From Halomonas borealis (lineage in GTDB: Bacteria; Pseudomonadota; Gammaproteobacteria; Pseudomonadales; Halomonadaceae): a stretch of DNA of 64,000 bases. A program made the translations under genes and the position numbers. The notes below the pieces were generated by a model. That model did no database searches, was not told the origin of the DNA, and saw only the letters and a program-made list of their open reading frames with translations. The DNA lies in the NCBI RefSeq assembly GCF_004798905.1, contig NZ_SDMO01000004.1, positions 1-64,000 of the forward strand. Reading direction: 5' to 3'. This document shows, one piece after another, positions 22,625-31,496 of this stretch; position 1 is the first letter of the stretch, and the number at the start of each line of letters is the position of its first letter.

Positions 22625-25600
22625 GTGATCGCTTTACTGCGTTGCCCGCGGCTCGTCCGCTTTCACATTCTTTGCGGCGTGCTGTCGCTGCTGGCACTGG
22701 TGTCGTGCGCCGCGCTGGCCGACGAGCTGCCCGAACGCGCAGCCCTCGAGGAGCGCCTCGAATCCCTTCAGCCGGCGGATGGCAAGACGGCCGATGCGGC
22801 CACCCAGGAGGGGATCGAGGACCTGGAGGCGACACTGGAGGCGCTCGCCACGCTCGATGATGTCGAGGGGCGGTTGTCCGAACTGGAGGCGCGCGCGGAG
22901 CGGGCGCCCCAGGCACTCGACGAGGCACGGCGGTCCCTGGCGGCCGCCCAGGACACGCCGCGTGAAGCGCCGGACCGCGAGGCGCTGGCGGCGCTCGATG
23001 TCGAGACGCTGGCGCTGCGGCTGGAGGCGGTGACCGATGAGCTGGACGAGGCCCAGTCCCGGCTTGCCGAGGTGGAGACTCGCCTGCTCGGCACCCAGAC
23101 CCTGCCGGAGCGCGCCCAGCAGGCGGTTGGTGAGGCCAGCGCGGCGATGGAAGAGCATCGGCGAGCCCTGGAGACGCTGTCTGCCCAGGGAGTGTCACAG
23201 GATGCTCCGTCGCGCCAACGGCATCTCGTCGAACGGGCGTTGGCCGAGCGCCGGCTGTCGCTGCATCGACGCGAGCTGGCCTCCAATGCGCGCCTGCGCG
23301 AGCTGGCCCAGCAGCAGCGCGATCTCAACAAGCTGCGGGTCGCGCGGCGCGTGGCCCGTTTCGAGGCCTTGCAGGCCTCGCTTGAGACGCGTCGCCGTAA
23401 GCAATCGGAGCAGGCCGTTGCCGAGGCGGTGGGCGATGAGCCCGAGGCCGTGGCCGGCCACCCGTTGGTGCAGGAGGCGCGCGGGACCAATCGCGAACTG
23501 AGCCTGGAACTGCTGCGGGCCACCAGCCGGGCCAGCGAGCTGGGGCGCGAAGGACAGGAGGCGAGCCGACAGCTGGAACGGGTGCGACAGCTGCAGCGCG
23601 GGTTCGCCGAACATATCGAGGCGATTCGCGGCAGTCCGCTGTTGTCGAGGATCCTGCGTGAGCAACGCCAGGCCTTGCCGAACGTCGAAGCGGGGGGCGA
23701 TCTCAAGGAAGAGATCGCCGATCTGCGCCTCCAGCAGTTCGACCTCGCCCGCCAGCGTGAGGACCTGCAAGATACCGATCGGCAGGCTCGCCGGCGCCTC
23801 GAGGAGGCCGACGCCGAGACCGAGGCGCCGGAGGCCGTGCGCGAGGCCCTGATACAGCTACTGCGCTCCCGGCGTGAGCTGCTCAACCGTCTCGAGCCGA
23901 CCTACGGCGAATTGCTGACCGCCGCCATCGAGCTTCAGCTCAATCGGGAACAGCTGCGTGAGATCGGGCGTGACCTGCGCGCCACCATCGATGAGCAGTT
24001 GTTCTGGATCGCCAACGCCCGCCCGCTGGATCTGAGCTGGATGATGGGCTTGCCGTCGCACCTGCTGGCCGAGTGGGACGAGGGCGAATGGCGGCGGGCC
24101 CTGCCATCGCACTGGCGCAGGCCCGATTCCGCCGCGTGGCTGGCCGTGCCGTTGCTGCTGGTCGCCGGGCTGCTGATCGGGCTGCGTCGGATGCTGACAC
24201 GGCGGCTCGATCGCCTGCACGACGAAATCGGCCACCTGCGCCATGACAGCCAGGGGCACACGCCGTTGGCGGTCATGCTGGAGGCGTTGCTGGCGTTGCC
24301 CGGGCCGCTGTGCCTGGTGGCGGTGGCGCTGGCCATGAGGCTCGGGGGAAGCGGCCTCGCCGTGAGCCTCGGTGGCGCGCTGCTACAGCTCTCTCTGGCC
24401 TGGGCGGTCATCGCATGGGCCAGGCGCCTGCTGATGCCGGAGGGGGTGGCGACCGGACATTTCCACTGGCCGAGTGGTTACGTGCGACGGCTGCGGCGCT
24501 GGTTGCTGTGGCTGGGCGTGGCCTTGGTGCCGGTGCTGTTCATCGGCACCCAGGCGCGGGATGTCGATATCGACCTGACCCAGCGCCCGCTGGCGTTGCT
24601 GGCGTTGTTGGCCGGCCTCGTGGGTATGAGCCTGGCGTTGGCGAGGTTGATCCTCGCCCATGCCCCGTTCTTCGGCGTCAAGCTTCTGCGCCTACTGCTG
24701 GGGCTGGCGCTGGCGCTGGTGCCCCTGGTGCTGGGCGGCCTGGTGGTATGCGGCTATGCCTATACCGCGCTGAGCCTGGTGGGGCGCTTCGGCATCACCG
24801 TCTACCTGCTGGGCGTATGGATCCTGGTCGAGGCGGCGGTGGTGCGCGGGCTGGCCGTGGCGGCGCGCCGGCTGGCCTATCGCCGTGCCCTGGCGAGGCG
24901 TCATGCGCTGGCCCATGAGGGGAGCGGCGGCGAGCCTGGTACGGAGGTCGTCGAGGAGCCACCCCTGGACATGCAGCAGGTCAATCAGCAGTCGCTGCGC
25001 CTGTCCAAGCTGATCCTGATGATGGCCTTCCTGGCCGTATTCTACCTGGTCTGGTCCGACCTGCTGACGGTGTTCGGCTACCTCGATCAGGTGATGATCC
25101 TGGGTGGCGGCCAGCAGGGCGGTGAACTGGTCGGTGCCTCGATCTCGGTGGCCGACCTCGGGGTGGCCTTGCTGGTCGTGGCGCTGACACTGATCATGGC
25201 ACGCAACCTGCCGGGGCTGCTCGAGGTGATGGTGCTGTCGCGGCTGGAACTCAAACAGGGCAGCGCCTACGCCATCAGCTCGCTGCTCTCCTATGTGATC
25301 GTCGGCAGCGGTGTGGTCTGGGCGCTGGGGGCACTCGGCGTGTCCTGGAGCAAGCTGCAATGGCTGGTCGCGGCGCTCGGCGTGGGGCTTGGCTTCGGGT
25401 TGCAGGAGATCTTCGCCAACTTCATCTCGGGGTTGATCATCCTGTTCGAGCGCCCGGTGCGCATCGGTGACACCATCACGCTTGGCCATCTCACCGGCAC
25501 GGTCAATCGTATCCGCATTCGTGCCACCACGGTGACCGACTTCGACCGCAAGGAGATCATCATCCCCAACAAGACCTTTGTCACCGACCAGCTGATCAAC

Positions 25601-26041
25601 TGGTCGCTGTCGGACAGCATCACCCGAGTGATACTGTCCTACGGGGTGGCCTACGGCTCGGATCATCGCCTGGTGCAGCGGCTGCTCCATCAGGCGGCCG
25701 AGGAAAACGAGCGGGTACTGGTCGATCCCGAGCCCCAGGTGCTGTTCATGCGCTATGGCACCAGCAGCCTCGAGTTCGAGCTGTGTATCTTCGTCAACAG
25801 CCTGGGTGACCGGCTGTTCGCCACCGATGAACTCAATGGCCGGGTCGGCGAGCTGTTCGCCGAGAATGGCCTGGAGATCGCCTTCAACCAGCTGGATATC
25901 AGGCTACGGGATTCCGGTGGCCACGAGACCCAGGTACCGATCCGCTCGTCGGGAAACGTGCCCGATAACCCGCCGCCGGGCGCCGGCGGTGACCCAGGCG
26001 AGCTGGATGCCGGAGACGGCGGGGGCGATGCCGGGCGCTGA
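22625..26041 (+). CDS. Large mechanosensitive channel, MscK (KefA) type
   Basis: A 1138-residue protein. A signal sequence (to about residue 33) is followed by a roughly 440-residue periplasmic region dominated by coiled coil, then about ten membrane helices from residue 510, and an MscS channel domain near residues 880-1090. The pore and beta-domain motif LGVGLGFGLQEIFANFISGLIILFERPVRIGD lies near residue 918. Such channels release solutes when turgor drops suddenly, which suits a halotolerant organism. GTG start with GAGG six bases upstream. The protein ends in a Gly/Pro/Asp-rich tail. It converges with tlyA. Confidence 0.9.
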   Translation: MIALLRCPRLVRFHILCGVLSLLALVSCAALADELPERAALEERLESLQPADGKTADAATQEGIEDLEATLEALATLDDVEGRLSELEARAERAPQALDEARRSLAAAQDTPREAPDREALAALDVETLALRLEAVTDELDEAQSRLAEVETRLLGTQTLPERAQQAVGEASAAMEEHRRALETLSAQGVSQDAPSRQRHLVERALAERRLSLHRRELASNARLRELAQQQRDLNKLRVARRVARFEALQASLETRRRKQSEQAVAEAVGDEPEAVAGHPLVQEARGTNRELSLELLRATSRASELGREGQEASRQLERVRQLQRGFAEHIEAIRGSPLLSRILREQRQALPNVEAGGDLKEEIADLRLQQFDLARQREDLQDTDRQARRRLEEADAETEAPEAVREALIQLLRSRRELLNRLEPTYGELLTAAIELQLNREQLREIGRDLRATIDEQLFWIANARPLDLSWMMGLPSHLLAEWDEGEWRRALPSHWRRPDSAAWLAVPLLLVAGLLIGLRRMLTRRLDRLHDEIGHLRHDSQGHTPLAVMLEALLALPGPLCLVAVALAMRLGGSGLAVSLGGALLQLSLAWAVIAWARRLLMPEGVATGHFHWPSGYVRRLRRWLLWLGVALVPVLFIGTQARDVDIDLTQRPLALLALLAGLVGMSLALARLILAHAPFFGVKLLRLLLGLALALVPLVLGGLVVCGYAYTALSLVGRFGITVYLLGVWILVEAAVVRGLAVAARRLAYRRALARRHALAHEGSGGEPGTEVVEEPPLDMQQVNQQSLRLSKLILMMAFLAVFYLVWSDLLTVFGYLDQVMILGGGQQGGELVGASISVADLGVALLVVALTLIMARNLPGLLEVMVLSRLELKQGSAYAISSLLSYVIVGSGVVWALGALGVSWSKLQWLVAALGVGLGFGLQEIFANFISGLIILFERPVRIGDTITLGHLTGTVNRIRIRATTVTDFDRKEIIIPNKTFVTDQLINWSLSDSITRVILSYGVAYGSDHRLVQRLLHQAAEENERVLVDPEPQVLFMRYGTSSLEFELCIFVNSLGDRLFATDELNGRVGELFAENGLEIAFNQLDIRLRDSGGHETQVPIRSSGNVPDNPPPGAGGDPGELDAGDGGGDAGR

Positions 26042-26048
26042 CGCTGGT

Positions 26049-26804
26049 TCAGCGGCGACGGGCGTAGAGCAGGAATTCGCGGTTGCCGTCGCCACCGCGG
26101 ATGGGGCTTTCCTGCCAGTGATGAATGGCGAACCCGGCGGCGTCGCAGGCCGCGCGGATGCGCGCCTCGACCTGCGCGTAACAGCTGGGGTCGGTCACCA
26201 GGCCACGGGCGTTGATGTTAGTGGGGCCGGCCTCGAACTGCGGCTTGACCAGCGACACCAGCTCGCCGTCGCTCGGCAGCAGGGCGGCGAGCTCCGGCAG
26301 GATCAGCGTCTGTGAAATGAAGGAGACGTCCATCACCGCAAGCGTCGCGGGATATCGGGCCAGCGCCGCGGCGAGCCGTGGCTCGCCTTGCATGGCGCGG
26401 GCGTTCAGCCCTTCCAGGCAGGTGATGCGGGCGTCGTCGCGAAGCTCGGTGGCGAGCTGGTCGTGGCCGACCTCGATGCCGATCACGTGTGCCGCGCCAT
26501 GGCGCAGCGCACAGTCGCTGAAGCCACCGGTGGACTGGCCCACGTCTAGCACCGTGACGCCCTCGAGCGGCAGCGCCAGGGTCGCCAATACCGCCTCCAA
26601 CTTGAGCCCGGCGCGCGAGACGTAGCGTTCCTCCGGGTCGTCCTCGACCCGCAGGTGCGTGTCGTCGGGCAGCTTCTCGCCAGGCTTGGCCAGTACCCGG
26701 CCGTCATCGGCCAGGCGCACGCGGCCGTGGCGGATCAGGCGCTGGGCGCGGGTGCGCGAGCGTGCCAGTCCCTGGTGGAGTAGCAGCTGGTCGAGGCGTG
26801 GCAT
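26049..26804 (-). CDS. tlyA: TlyA family rRNA (2'-O) methyltransferase
   Basis: A 251-residue protein with an N-terminal S4 RNA-binding domain (PRLDQLLLHQGLARSRTRAQRLI) and a Rossmann methyltransferase domain carrying LDVGQSTGGFSDCAL (SAM-binding), LAVMDVSFISQTLILP and LVKPQFEAG. The family 2'-O-methylates rRNA (TlyA of mycobacteria) and was once called hemolysin; haemolytic activity is not implied. Last gene of a possible three-gene unit with the two following entries, 57 bases behind the unknown gene. Confidence 0.92.
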   Translation of the reverse strand: MPRLDQLLLHQGLARSRTRAQRLIRHGRVRLADDGRVLAKPGEKLPDDTHLRVEDDPEERYVSRAGLKLEAVLATLALPLEGVTVLDVGQSTGGFSDCALRHGAAHVIGIEVGHDQLATELRDDARITCLEGLNARAMQGEPRLAAALARYPATLAVMDVSFISQTLILPELAALLPSDGELVSLVKPQFEAGPTNINARGLVTDPSCYAQVEARIRAACDAAGFAIHHWQESPIRGGDGNREFLLYARRR

Positions 26805-26861
26805 GGTGCGTTCCGGCTATCGCGAATGAAGGTCATCATTATGCCATAGCCGGAGGCCCGG

Positions 26862-28877
26862 TCAGTCGCCGGATGACGCCTGGAGGCCGCCGTGGGGCAG
26901 GCGTTCGGCGCCCCAGCTGCGTTCCAGGTAGCCGAGTGCTTGATCCAGTTCCGCCTGGTCGACTCGGGAAGGATCGCCACGCTCCAGGGGGTCGTGATGG
27001 AAGATGTAGAGCCGTGAGGCGAACTGCTCGAAGGGCAGCGAGGCCTCGCCGAAGCGCTCGCCGTGGCCGGCGGTGCTGACTTGTACGCCGTCGCCCCAGT
27101 CCTGGCCGCTGTCGTTGTTGGGGTTGTAGAAGTAGGCCCGCATCTGCTCGGCGGGATCGAGGCTGACCCGCAGCAGCGTGATGGCATGCCAGCCGATGAA
27201 GCGTGCGGCGCTGTCGGTGACGGCGATGCCTGCCGGTTGGGGGTGAATCAACGGCTGATTGCCGTTGTAGTAGGGGTGGTAGCTGGCATAGAAGTGGCGC
27301 AGGAACACGTTCGGTTCATCCAGCCGGCCACTGGCCACGTCGACGTTGATGCGAAAGCCGCGCCCCGACCACCAGCCGTGAAATTCCGGATTGACCCAGC
27401 GGTGGGGATCGCCCTCGCGACCGATGCAGCGTCGGCCCATCTCGGCATAGATGCGATCCAGGTGGGGCACCACGATCAGCGATACCGGGTCCAGGTCGAT
27501 GGGCAGTTCGGTGGCGACGCCGCCGATGCTCGCCATCGAGGAGAGCGGCATGCCCTCGAAGTGCATGATGATCTCGTCGTCGCGGGCCGCCCAAGCCACC
27601 ATCTGCAGCAGGTAGTCCGGATCGTTGTAGGCCCACATCGACAGCGCCCGGGCGGACTGGCAGGTGGGATTGTTGCCCTGACCCACGCCCAACGGCAGGC
27701 CCAGCATGCACAGCACGCCCTCGAGCAGCCGTGCCCGTGGTGATACCGCTTCGCCGAACGCGAGCTGCAGCCGCGCCTCCGACCATGCCGAGAGCGACAG
27801 CCCGAGTTGGCGCCACATGGCCGGCGCCACGGGGGGCTGGTAGAGGATGCCGCGCTCGAGCATCAGCGCCAGGCCATACACGGCCTGTGGTGTGGCGGGG
27901 TGCACGCCGCCGCGGATCAGCGCATGCACCAGCTCGCGATAGCACAGCAGGCAGTCGCGGCCGGTGGCGGACAACCCCAGCGCCTCGCTGAGCAGTTGGT
28001 CGCCGTGCTCGGTGAGATGGCGCATCAGCACCGGGTGATAGGGCGATACCAGGCCGGTATCGTGCATGGCCCGGGCGAATCCCGTGGCCTCGGCCTGCAG
28101 GGCGGTGGTGTCCATGCCGGCGAGGCGTTCGCGGTAGACCTCGATGCCTGGATCCTCGCGGCTGGCATGGGTGGCACCGAACAGCGAGCTGACCAGGCGG
28201 TCGGCGCCCTGACCGCTGGCGCCCAGGTCGATCGCCGGGTCGGCCTGGCAGATGGCGATCTGGGTGATCATCTGCTTGACCGGCTCGACCTGCAGAGGAC
28301 GCTGCTGGAGGATCCGCCAGATTTCGGTGATCAGCTTGTCGATGATGTGTTCGTAGCCGATGCGCCGGGCCAGGTGGGCGAAGAGCTGGCGGGGCAGGGC
28401 GGCCAGGCGGCCCTGGATCTCGCGTTCGGCCTCGCTGGGCGCGCCGAACAGCAGCCACAGATTCAGGGCGATCACCTGGGTCAGGTAATGGTGCGCCTGC
28501 TCGGCCGAGATCAGCGCATGGCGCTCGTCACCCTTGGCCGCCGCCAGCAGCCGTAGCTCGCTCAGCGCCTCGATCACCACGACGTTGGCGTCGGGGTTTT
28601 TCAGGGCATGGGTGGTCATCGACGGCACCAAGAACTGGGGGGTCGCCCAGTCCGACCCCTCGAAGACGCCGGCGGCCTCCAGGGTCATGGCGCGTGCCTC
28701 GATCGCCGCGGCGCCGCCTTCCTGAAGCAGCACGCGGCGGGCCGTGTCGAGAACCCGGGGCAGCTTGCCGGGTTTGGCGAAGCCTGCGGCGTCATTCAGC
28801 AGGGCGGTCGCCTCGTCCAGCCGGGCCAGCAGGCCGGGGAGCTTGTCATCGTCGGTTGGGGCGGGGGGACTGGTCAC
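26862..28877 (-). CDS. Unrecognised 671-residue protein, cysteine-hydrolase-like pattern
   Basis: I do not recognise this family. The protein is soluble by eye: mostly helical in residues 1-400, with no signal peptide and no membrane segment. The C-terminal third holds Cys406 in GQGNNPTCQSARALSMWA, His564 in FIGWHAITLLRV and Asn585 to Asp589 in YFYNPNNDSGQDWG. The order Cys, His, Asn/Asp with this spacing and the HAI/NPN wording resembles papain-like or transglutaminase-like hydrolases; this is inference. GTG start with GAGGAG seven bases upstream. It follows an ATP-grasp gene by 45 bases and precedes tlyA, suggesting co-transcription. It could instead be a structural protein with chance residues. 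Confidence 0.7.
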   Translation of the reverse strand: MTSPPAPTDDDKLPGLLARLDEATALLNDAAGFAKPGKLPRVLDTARRVLLQEGGAAAIEARAMTLEAAGVFEGSDWATPQFLVPSMTTHALKNPDANVVVIEALSELRLLAAAKGDERHALISAEQAHHYLTQVIALNLWLLFGAPSEAEREIQGRLAALPRQLFAHLARRIGYEHIIDKLITEIWRILQQRPLQVEPVKQMITQIAICQADPAIDLGASGQGADRLVSSLFGATHASREDPGIEVYRERLAGMDTTALQAEATGFARAMHDTGLVSPYHPVLMRHLTEHGDQLLSEALGLSATGRDCLLCYRELVHALIRGGVHPATPQAVYGLALMLERGILYQPPVAPAMWRQLGLSLSAWSEARLQLAFGEAVSPRARLLEGVLCMLGLPLGVGQGNNPTCQSARALSMWAYNDPDYLLQMVAWAARDDEIIMHFEGMPLSSMASIGGVATELPIDLDPVSLIVVPHLDRIYAEMGRRCIGREGDPHRWVNPEFHGWWSGRGFRINVDVASGRLDEPNVFLRHFYASYHPYYNGNQPLIHPQPAGIAVTDSAARFIGWHAITLLRVSLDPAEQMRAYFYNPNNDSGQDWGDGVQVSTAGHGERFGEASLPFEQFASRLYIFHHDPLERGDPSRVDQAELDQALGYLERSWGAERLPHGGLQASSGD

Positions 28878-28922
28878 ACCGACTCCTCGTCATCCGTGGG
28901 TAAAGCCATCATGACGCGCCTG

Positions 28923-30146
28923 TCAGACATAGAAATCAAGCTCTTCCATGTTCTTGAGCAGGTCGTGCAGGCGATGAGGATCCGGGCCCTTGAGGTACAC
29001 CAGTCCCCAGTGGGTGCCGAAGGCCGTGCGCTTGGTGACGGTCTCCTCCAGCGGCGACGTCAGTTCGTGGGACTCGAAGTAGGAATCTTCCTCGACCGCC
29101 TCGGGAATCTCCAGGCGGCTGACCACCCTGAGGCGTGGATAGACCCCGAAGCAGCCCGCGTAGCCGTCGGCATCGACGACTTCCTTGGGGAAGAAGGCCT
29201 CGACCTCCTCGGGCGTGGTCTTGGGGTCGAAGACCAGCATGCTGGCCTGGTAGGCGTTGAAGCCATAGACCCGTTCGAGCAGCTCGAACACCTTGAAACC
29301 GGGCGGCCGGTAGGCGACCTCGCCGAAGTACATCTCGCCATCGCTGGTGACGAAGTACTCGGGATGGATCAGCCCGAAGGAGATGTCGAAGGCCTTGATC
29401 AGCTTCTCGATCTGGGCGGTGATCTGGGGGCGGTAGCGCTCGAGTTCCGGTGAGGCGGGAACGAACACCGAATAGCCCAGGGTCACGTACTCGGAGATGT
29501 TGAGGAAGGCGATCTTGCCGTTGTGGATCCAGGCCTCCACGGCGAACTCCCAGCCATCCAGGTGCGACTCCATCAGCACCGGGAATTCCTCGTCGGGGAT
29601 GGTGTCGACCTCGTCCGGTGTGCGGATCACCCGGTGGCCCAGGCAGCCGGCCTTGTCGAAGGCCTTGAGATGGATGGGGTCGTTGGGATCGCCGTCGAGC
29701 TTGAGCAGGGTCTGGTTGACCCGCTTGAGGAAGCGGATGACGTCGTCCTTGTCGTGGGCTTCCTCGAAGATGCCGACGCGGATGCCGCCGAGCTGGGCGC
29801 GACGCTTCATCAGCGCCTTGTCACGCAGCAGCAGCGATTGGCCGTAGAGGCGCGGGTTGTCGAGCAGCACCGAATTGATGGCGCCGGCCCACTCCACGGT
29901 CTCCTCGAACAGCGGGATGGCGACGTTGACGCCCATGTCCTTGAGCGTCTCGGCGATCTCCAGGGAGCGATCATTCAAACGCTCGAAGTTCCAGGAGACA
30001 TAGGGGATATCGTGCTGGCTGCAGTACTCCTCTGCCCAGTCAGGGGCCACCACCACGTAGTCGCGGTCGAAGTTAGCGGCGGCTTCGATGGCATTCAGGC
30101 TCCAGCCCAGCAGTGCGATGTGGCCCTTGTCCGACGTCTTGTTCAT
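28923..30146 (-). CDS. ATP-grasp domain protein
   Basis: A 407-residue cytoplasmic enzyme of the ATP-grasp class, which joins a carboxylate to an amine or similar nucleophile through an acyl-phosphate. The N-terminus is Rossmann-like (IALLGWSLNAIEAAANF). An ATP-binding region runs through HLKAFDKAGCLGHRVI and FPVLMESHLDGWEFAVEAW, and the metal-binding end is MYFGEVAYRPPG. The substrate cannot be told. ATG 30146 is chosen because GGAGG lies six bases upstream; upstream in-frame sequence is not conserved-looking. It is first in the unit with the unrecognised Cys/His protein, so the pair may act on the same amide or peptide bond. Confidence 0.85.
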   Translation of the reverse strand: MNKTSDKGHIALLGWSLNAIEAAANFDRDYVVVAPDWAEEYCSQHDIPYVSWNFERLNDRSLEIAETLKDMGVNVAIPLFEETVEWAGAINSVLLDNPRLYGQSLLLRDKALMKRRAQLGGIRVGIFEEAHDKDDVIRFLKRVNQTLLKLDGDPNDPIHLKAFDKAGCLGHRVIRTPDEVDTIPDEEFPVLMESHLDGWEFAVEAWIHNGKIAFLNISEYVTLGYSVFVPASPELERYRPQITAQIEKLIKAFDISFGLIHPEYFVTSDGEMYFGEVAYRPPGFKVFELLERVYGFNAYQASMLVFDPKTTPEEVEAFFPKEVVDADGYAGCFGVYPRLRVVSRLEIPEAVEEDSYFESHELTSPLEETVTKRTAFGTHWGLVYLKGPDPHRLHDLLKNMEELDFYV

Positions 30147-30286
30147 GGATGCCTCCGGTGGGCGATTCGCGATGAGGCCCCCGCCACAAGGTGGCGCGAG
30201 GCAGACACCCCTCACCATAGACCCTTAGCGACGCTCGGGAATTACGGGGTTTCCACGCTCCGCCGGGTCGATTTGGTAATCGATCC

Positions 30287-30315
30287 TTGCCGCGTCGGTG
30301 GCGGCTTGGTATAGT
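30287..30315 (+). promoter_or_regulatory. Promoter of the 4.5S RNA gene
   Basis: TTGCCG (30287-30292), a 17-base spacer and TATAGT (30310-30315), followed by a GC-rich discriminator. It lies about 60 bases before the mature RNA, leaving a 5' leader that would be removed by processing, as happens to E. coli 4.5S RNA. Confidence 0.65.
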
Positions 30316-30376
30316 GCGCGGCGTTCGGCAAGTGCTTGATCGCACTCCGACATCTAGCACTTCGAGTGCTCGCTGT

Positions 30377-30486
30377 GGTGGCCCCGTCGGTCCTCCCGCA
30401 ACGCTAAATCGCGAACTCCGCCAGGCCCGGAAGGGAGCAACGGTAGTGATGGATGCGTGTGCCGGGATGTGGCTGTCGGGGCCGCC
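30377..30486 (+). ncRNA. ffs: Signal recognition particle RNA (4.5S)
   Basis: The conserved SRP core is present: tcctcccgcaacgc on the 5' side, the aggcccggaagggagcaa tip with the GGAA tetraloop, and gtgtgccgggatgtggctg on the 3' side. The ends pair as ggtggccccg with cggggccgcc, giving an RNA of about 110 bases as in E. coli. It binds Ffh to target membrane proteins. The closing stem followed by ATTTT may help termination. Ends are set by the outer stem and may be off by a few bases. Confidence 0.93.
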
Positions 30487-30702
30487 TCCATTTTGGCCCT
30501 GCGTTTCGAAGGCCTGAAGCCGTTTCGCCTTCCGCTCCCTTCTTATATCTCCCTCCTTTCGCTCGCGCTCCTCTCTTCTTATATCTTCCTGTCGTCACCG
30601 CGTTTTCTCGATGGCAATCGCCGCTCGCATATTGCTTGCTTGATGAAACGAAGTGTTGAATCGATCATCCAAGGCAGTGGCAAACGCGACAAGGAGACCG
30701 GG

Positions 30703-31422
30703 ATGAACGCCAAGCGCATTTTCGATCAGTTGATGAAACAAGCCGGCAGCAGCAGCTCCGGGTCGGGCGGTACGGATCTAAAGGGCATGGTCGATAGCCT
30801 GTCGTCCCAGTTGGGTGGCGGCGGCCAGAGCAGTGGGCAGAAGGGTGGCCTGGATCCGAAACAGCTGCTGGGCGGGGGCGCCCTGGGCATGCTGGTCGGC
30901 TCCAAGCGTGGTCGCAATATGGGCGGCAAGGCGCTCAAGTATGGCGCCATCGCCGGCGTCGGCATGCTGGCCTGGAAGGCCTGGCAGAATTCCCGAGGCA
31001 ATGCCGGCAGCAGTGCCGAGGGCGACGAGGCACGAGAGGGGCGGCCCATGGATCACCTCGAGGGCAGCCAGCAGGAGCAGCGTAGCCTCGAATTGCTCCA
31101 GGCGATGATCATGGCGGCCCGCGCCGATGGTCATGTCGATGAACGAGAGCGTGCCTTGCTCGCCGAACAGATCGACGAGATGGGCGCCGATGACGAGCTG
31201 CACGACTGGATGGAGCGTCAGCTCAAGGCGCCGCTCGATGCGCTGGCCCTGGCCCGTCAGGCGGACTCTCCCCAGGCGGCTCGGGAGATGTATCTGGTCA
31301 GTGTCGCGGTGATCGACGACGACAACCCCATGGAGCGTGCCTGGCTCGACCAGCTGGCATCCGCGCTGGGGCTCGATGATTCGCTCAAGCGCGAGCTGGA
31401 GCAGCAAGCGGTAGCTTCCTGA
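30703..31422 (+). CDS. YebE-like (DUF533, TerB-fold) protein
   Basis: A 239-residue protein. It starts MNAKRIFDQLMKQAG, followed by a Gly/Ser/Gln-rich linker, a glycine-rich hydrophobic stretch (LLGGGALGMLVGSKRGRNMGG, then YGAIAGVGMLAWKAW) that may insert in the membrane, and a C-terminal TerB-like helical domain (LLQAMIMAARADGHVDERERALLAEQ). This is the layout of E. coli YebE, an envelope-stress-induced protein of unknown function. ATG 30703 follows AAGGAG six bases upstream; longer in-frame starts run into the 4.5S RNA. Confidence 0.87.
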   Translation: MNAKRIFDQLMKQAGSSSSGSGGTDLKGMVDSLSSQLGGGGQSSGQKGGLDPKQLLGGGALGMLVGSKRGRNMGGKALKYGAIAGVGMLAWKAWQNSRGNAGSSAEGDEAREGRPMDHLEGSQQEQRSLELLQAMIMAARADGHVDERERALLAEQIDEMGADDELHDWMERQLKAPLDALALARQADSPQAAREMYLVSVAVIDDDNPMERAWLDQLASALGLDDSLKRELEQQAVAS

Positions 31423-31496
31423 AAAGCCTGTTCCAGGATGCATGATCCGGCGATATCCTGTCAGGGTTTCTTGAGATGCCCGGGGGCCCGACGCCG

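Noticed and set aside
21351-23198. A longer pldA start extending into the mscK gene
   Set aside because: The extension lies antisense to mscK and is Pro/Arg/Ala shadow sequence; the signal peptide begins at 22469.
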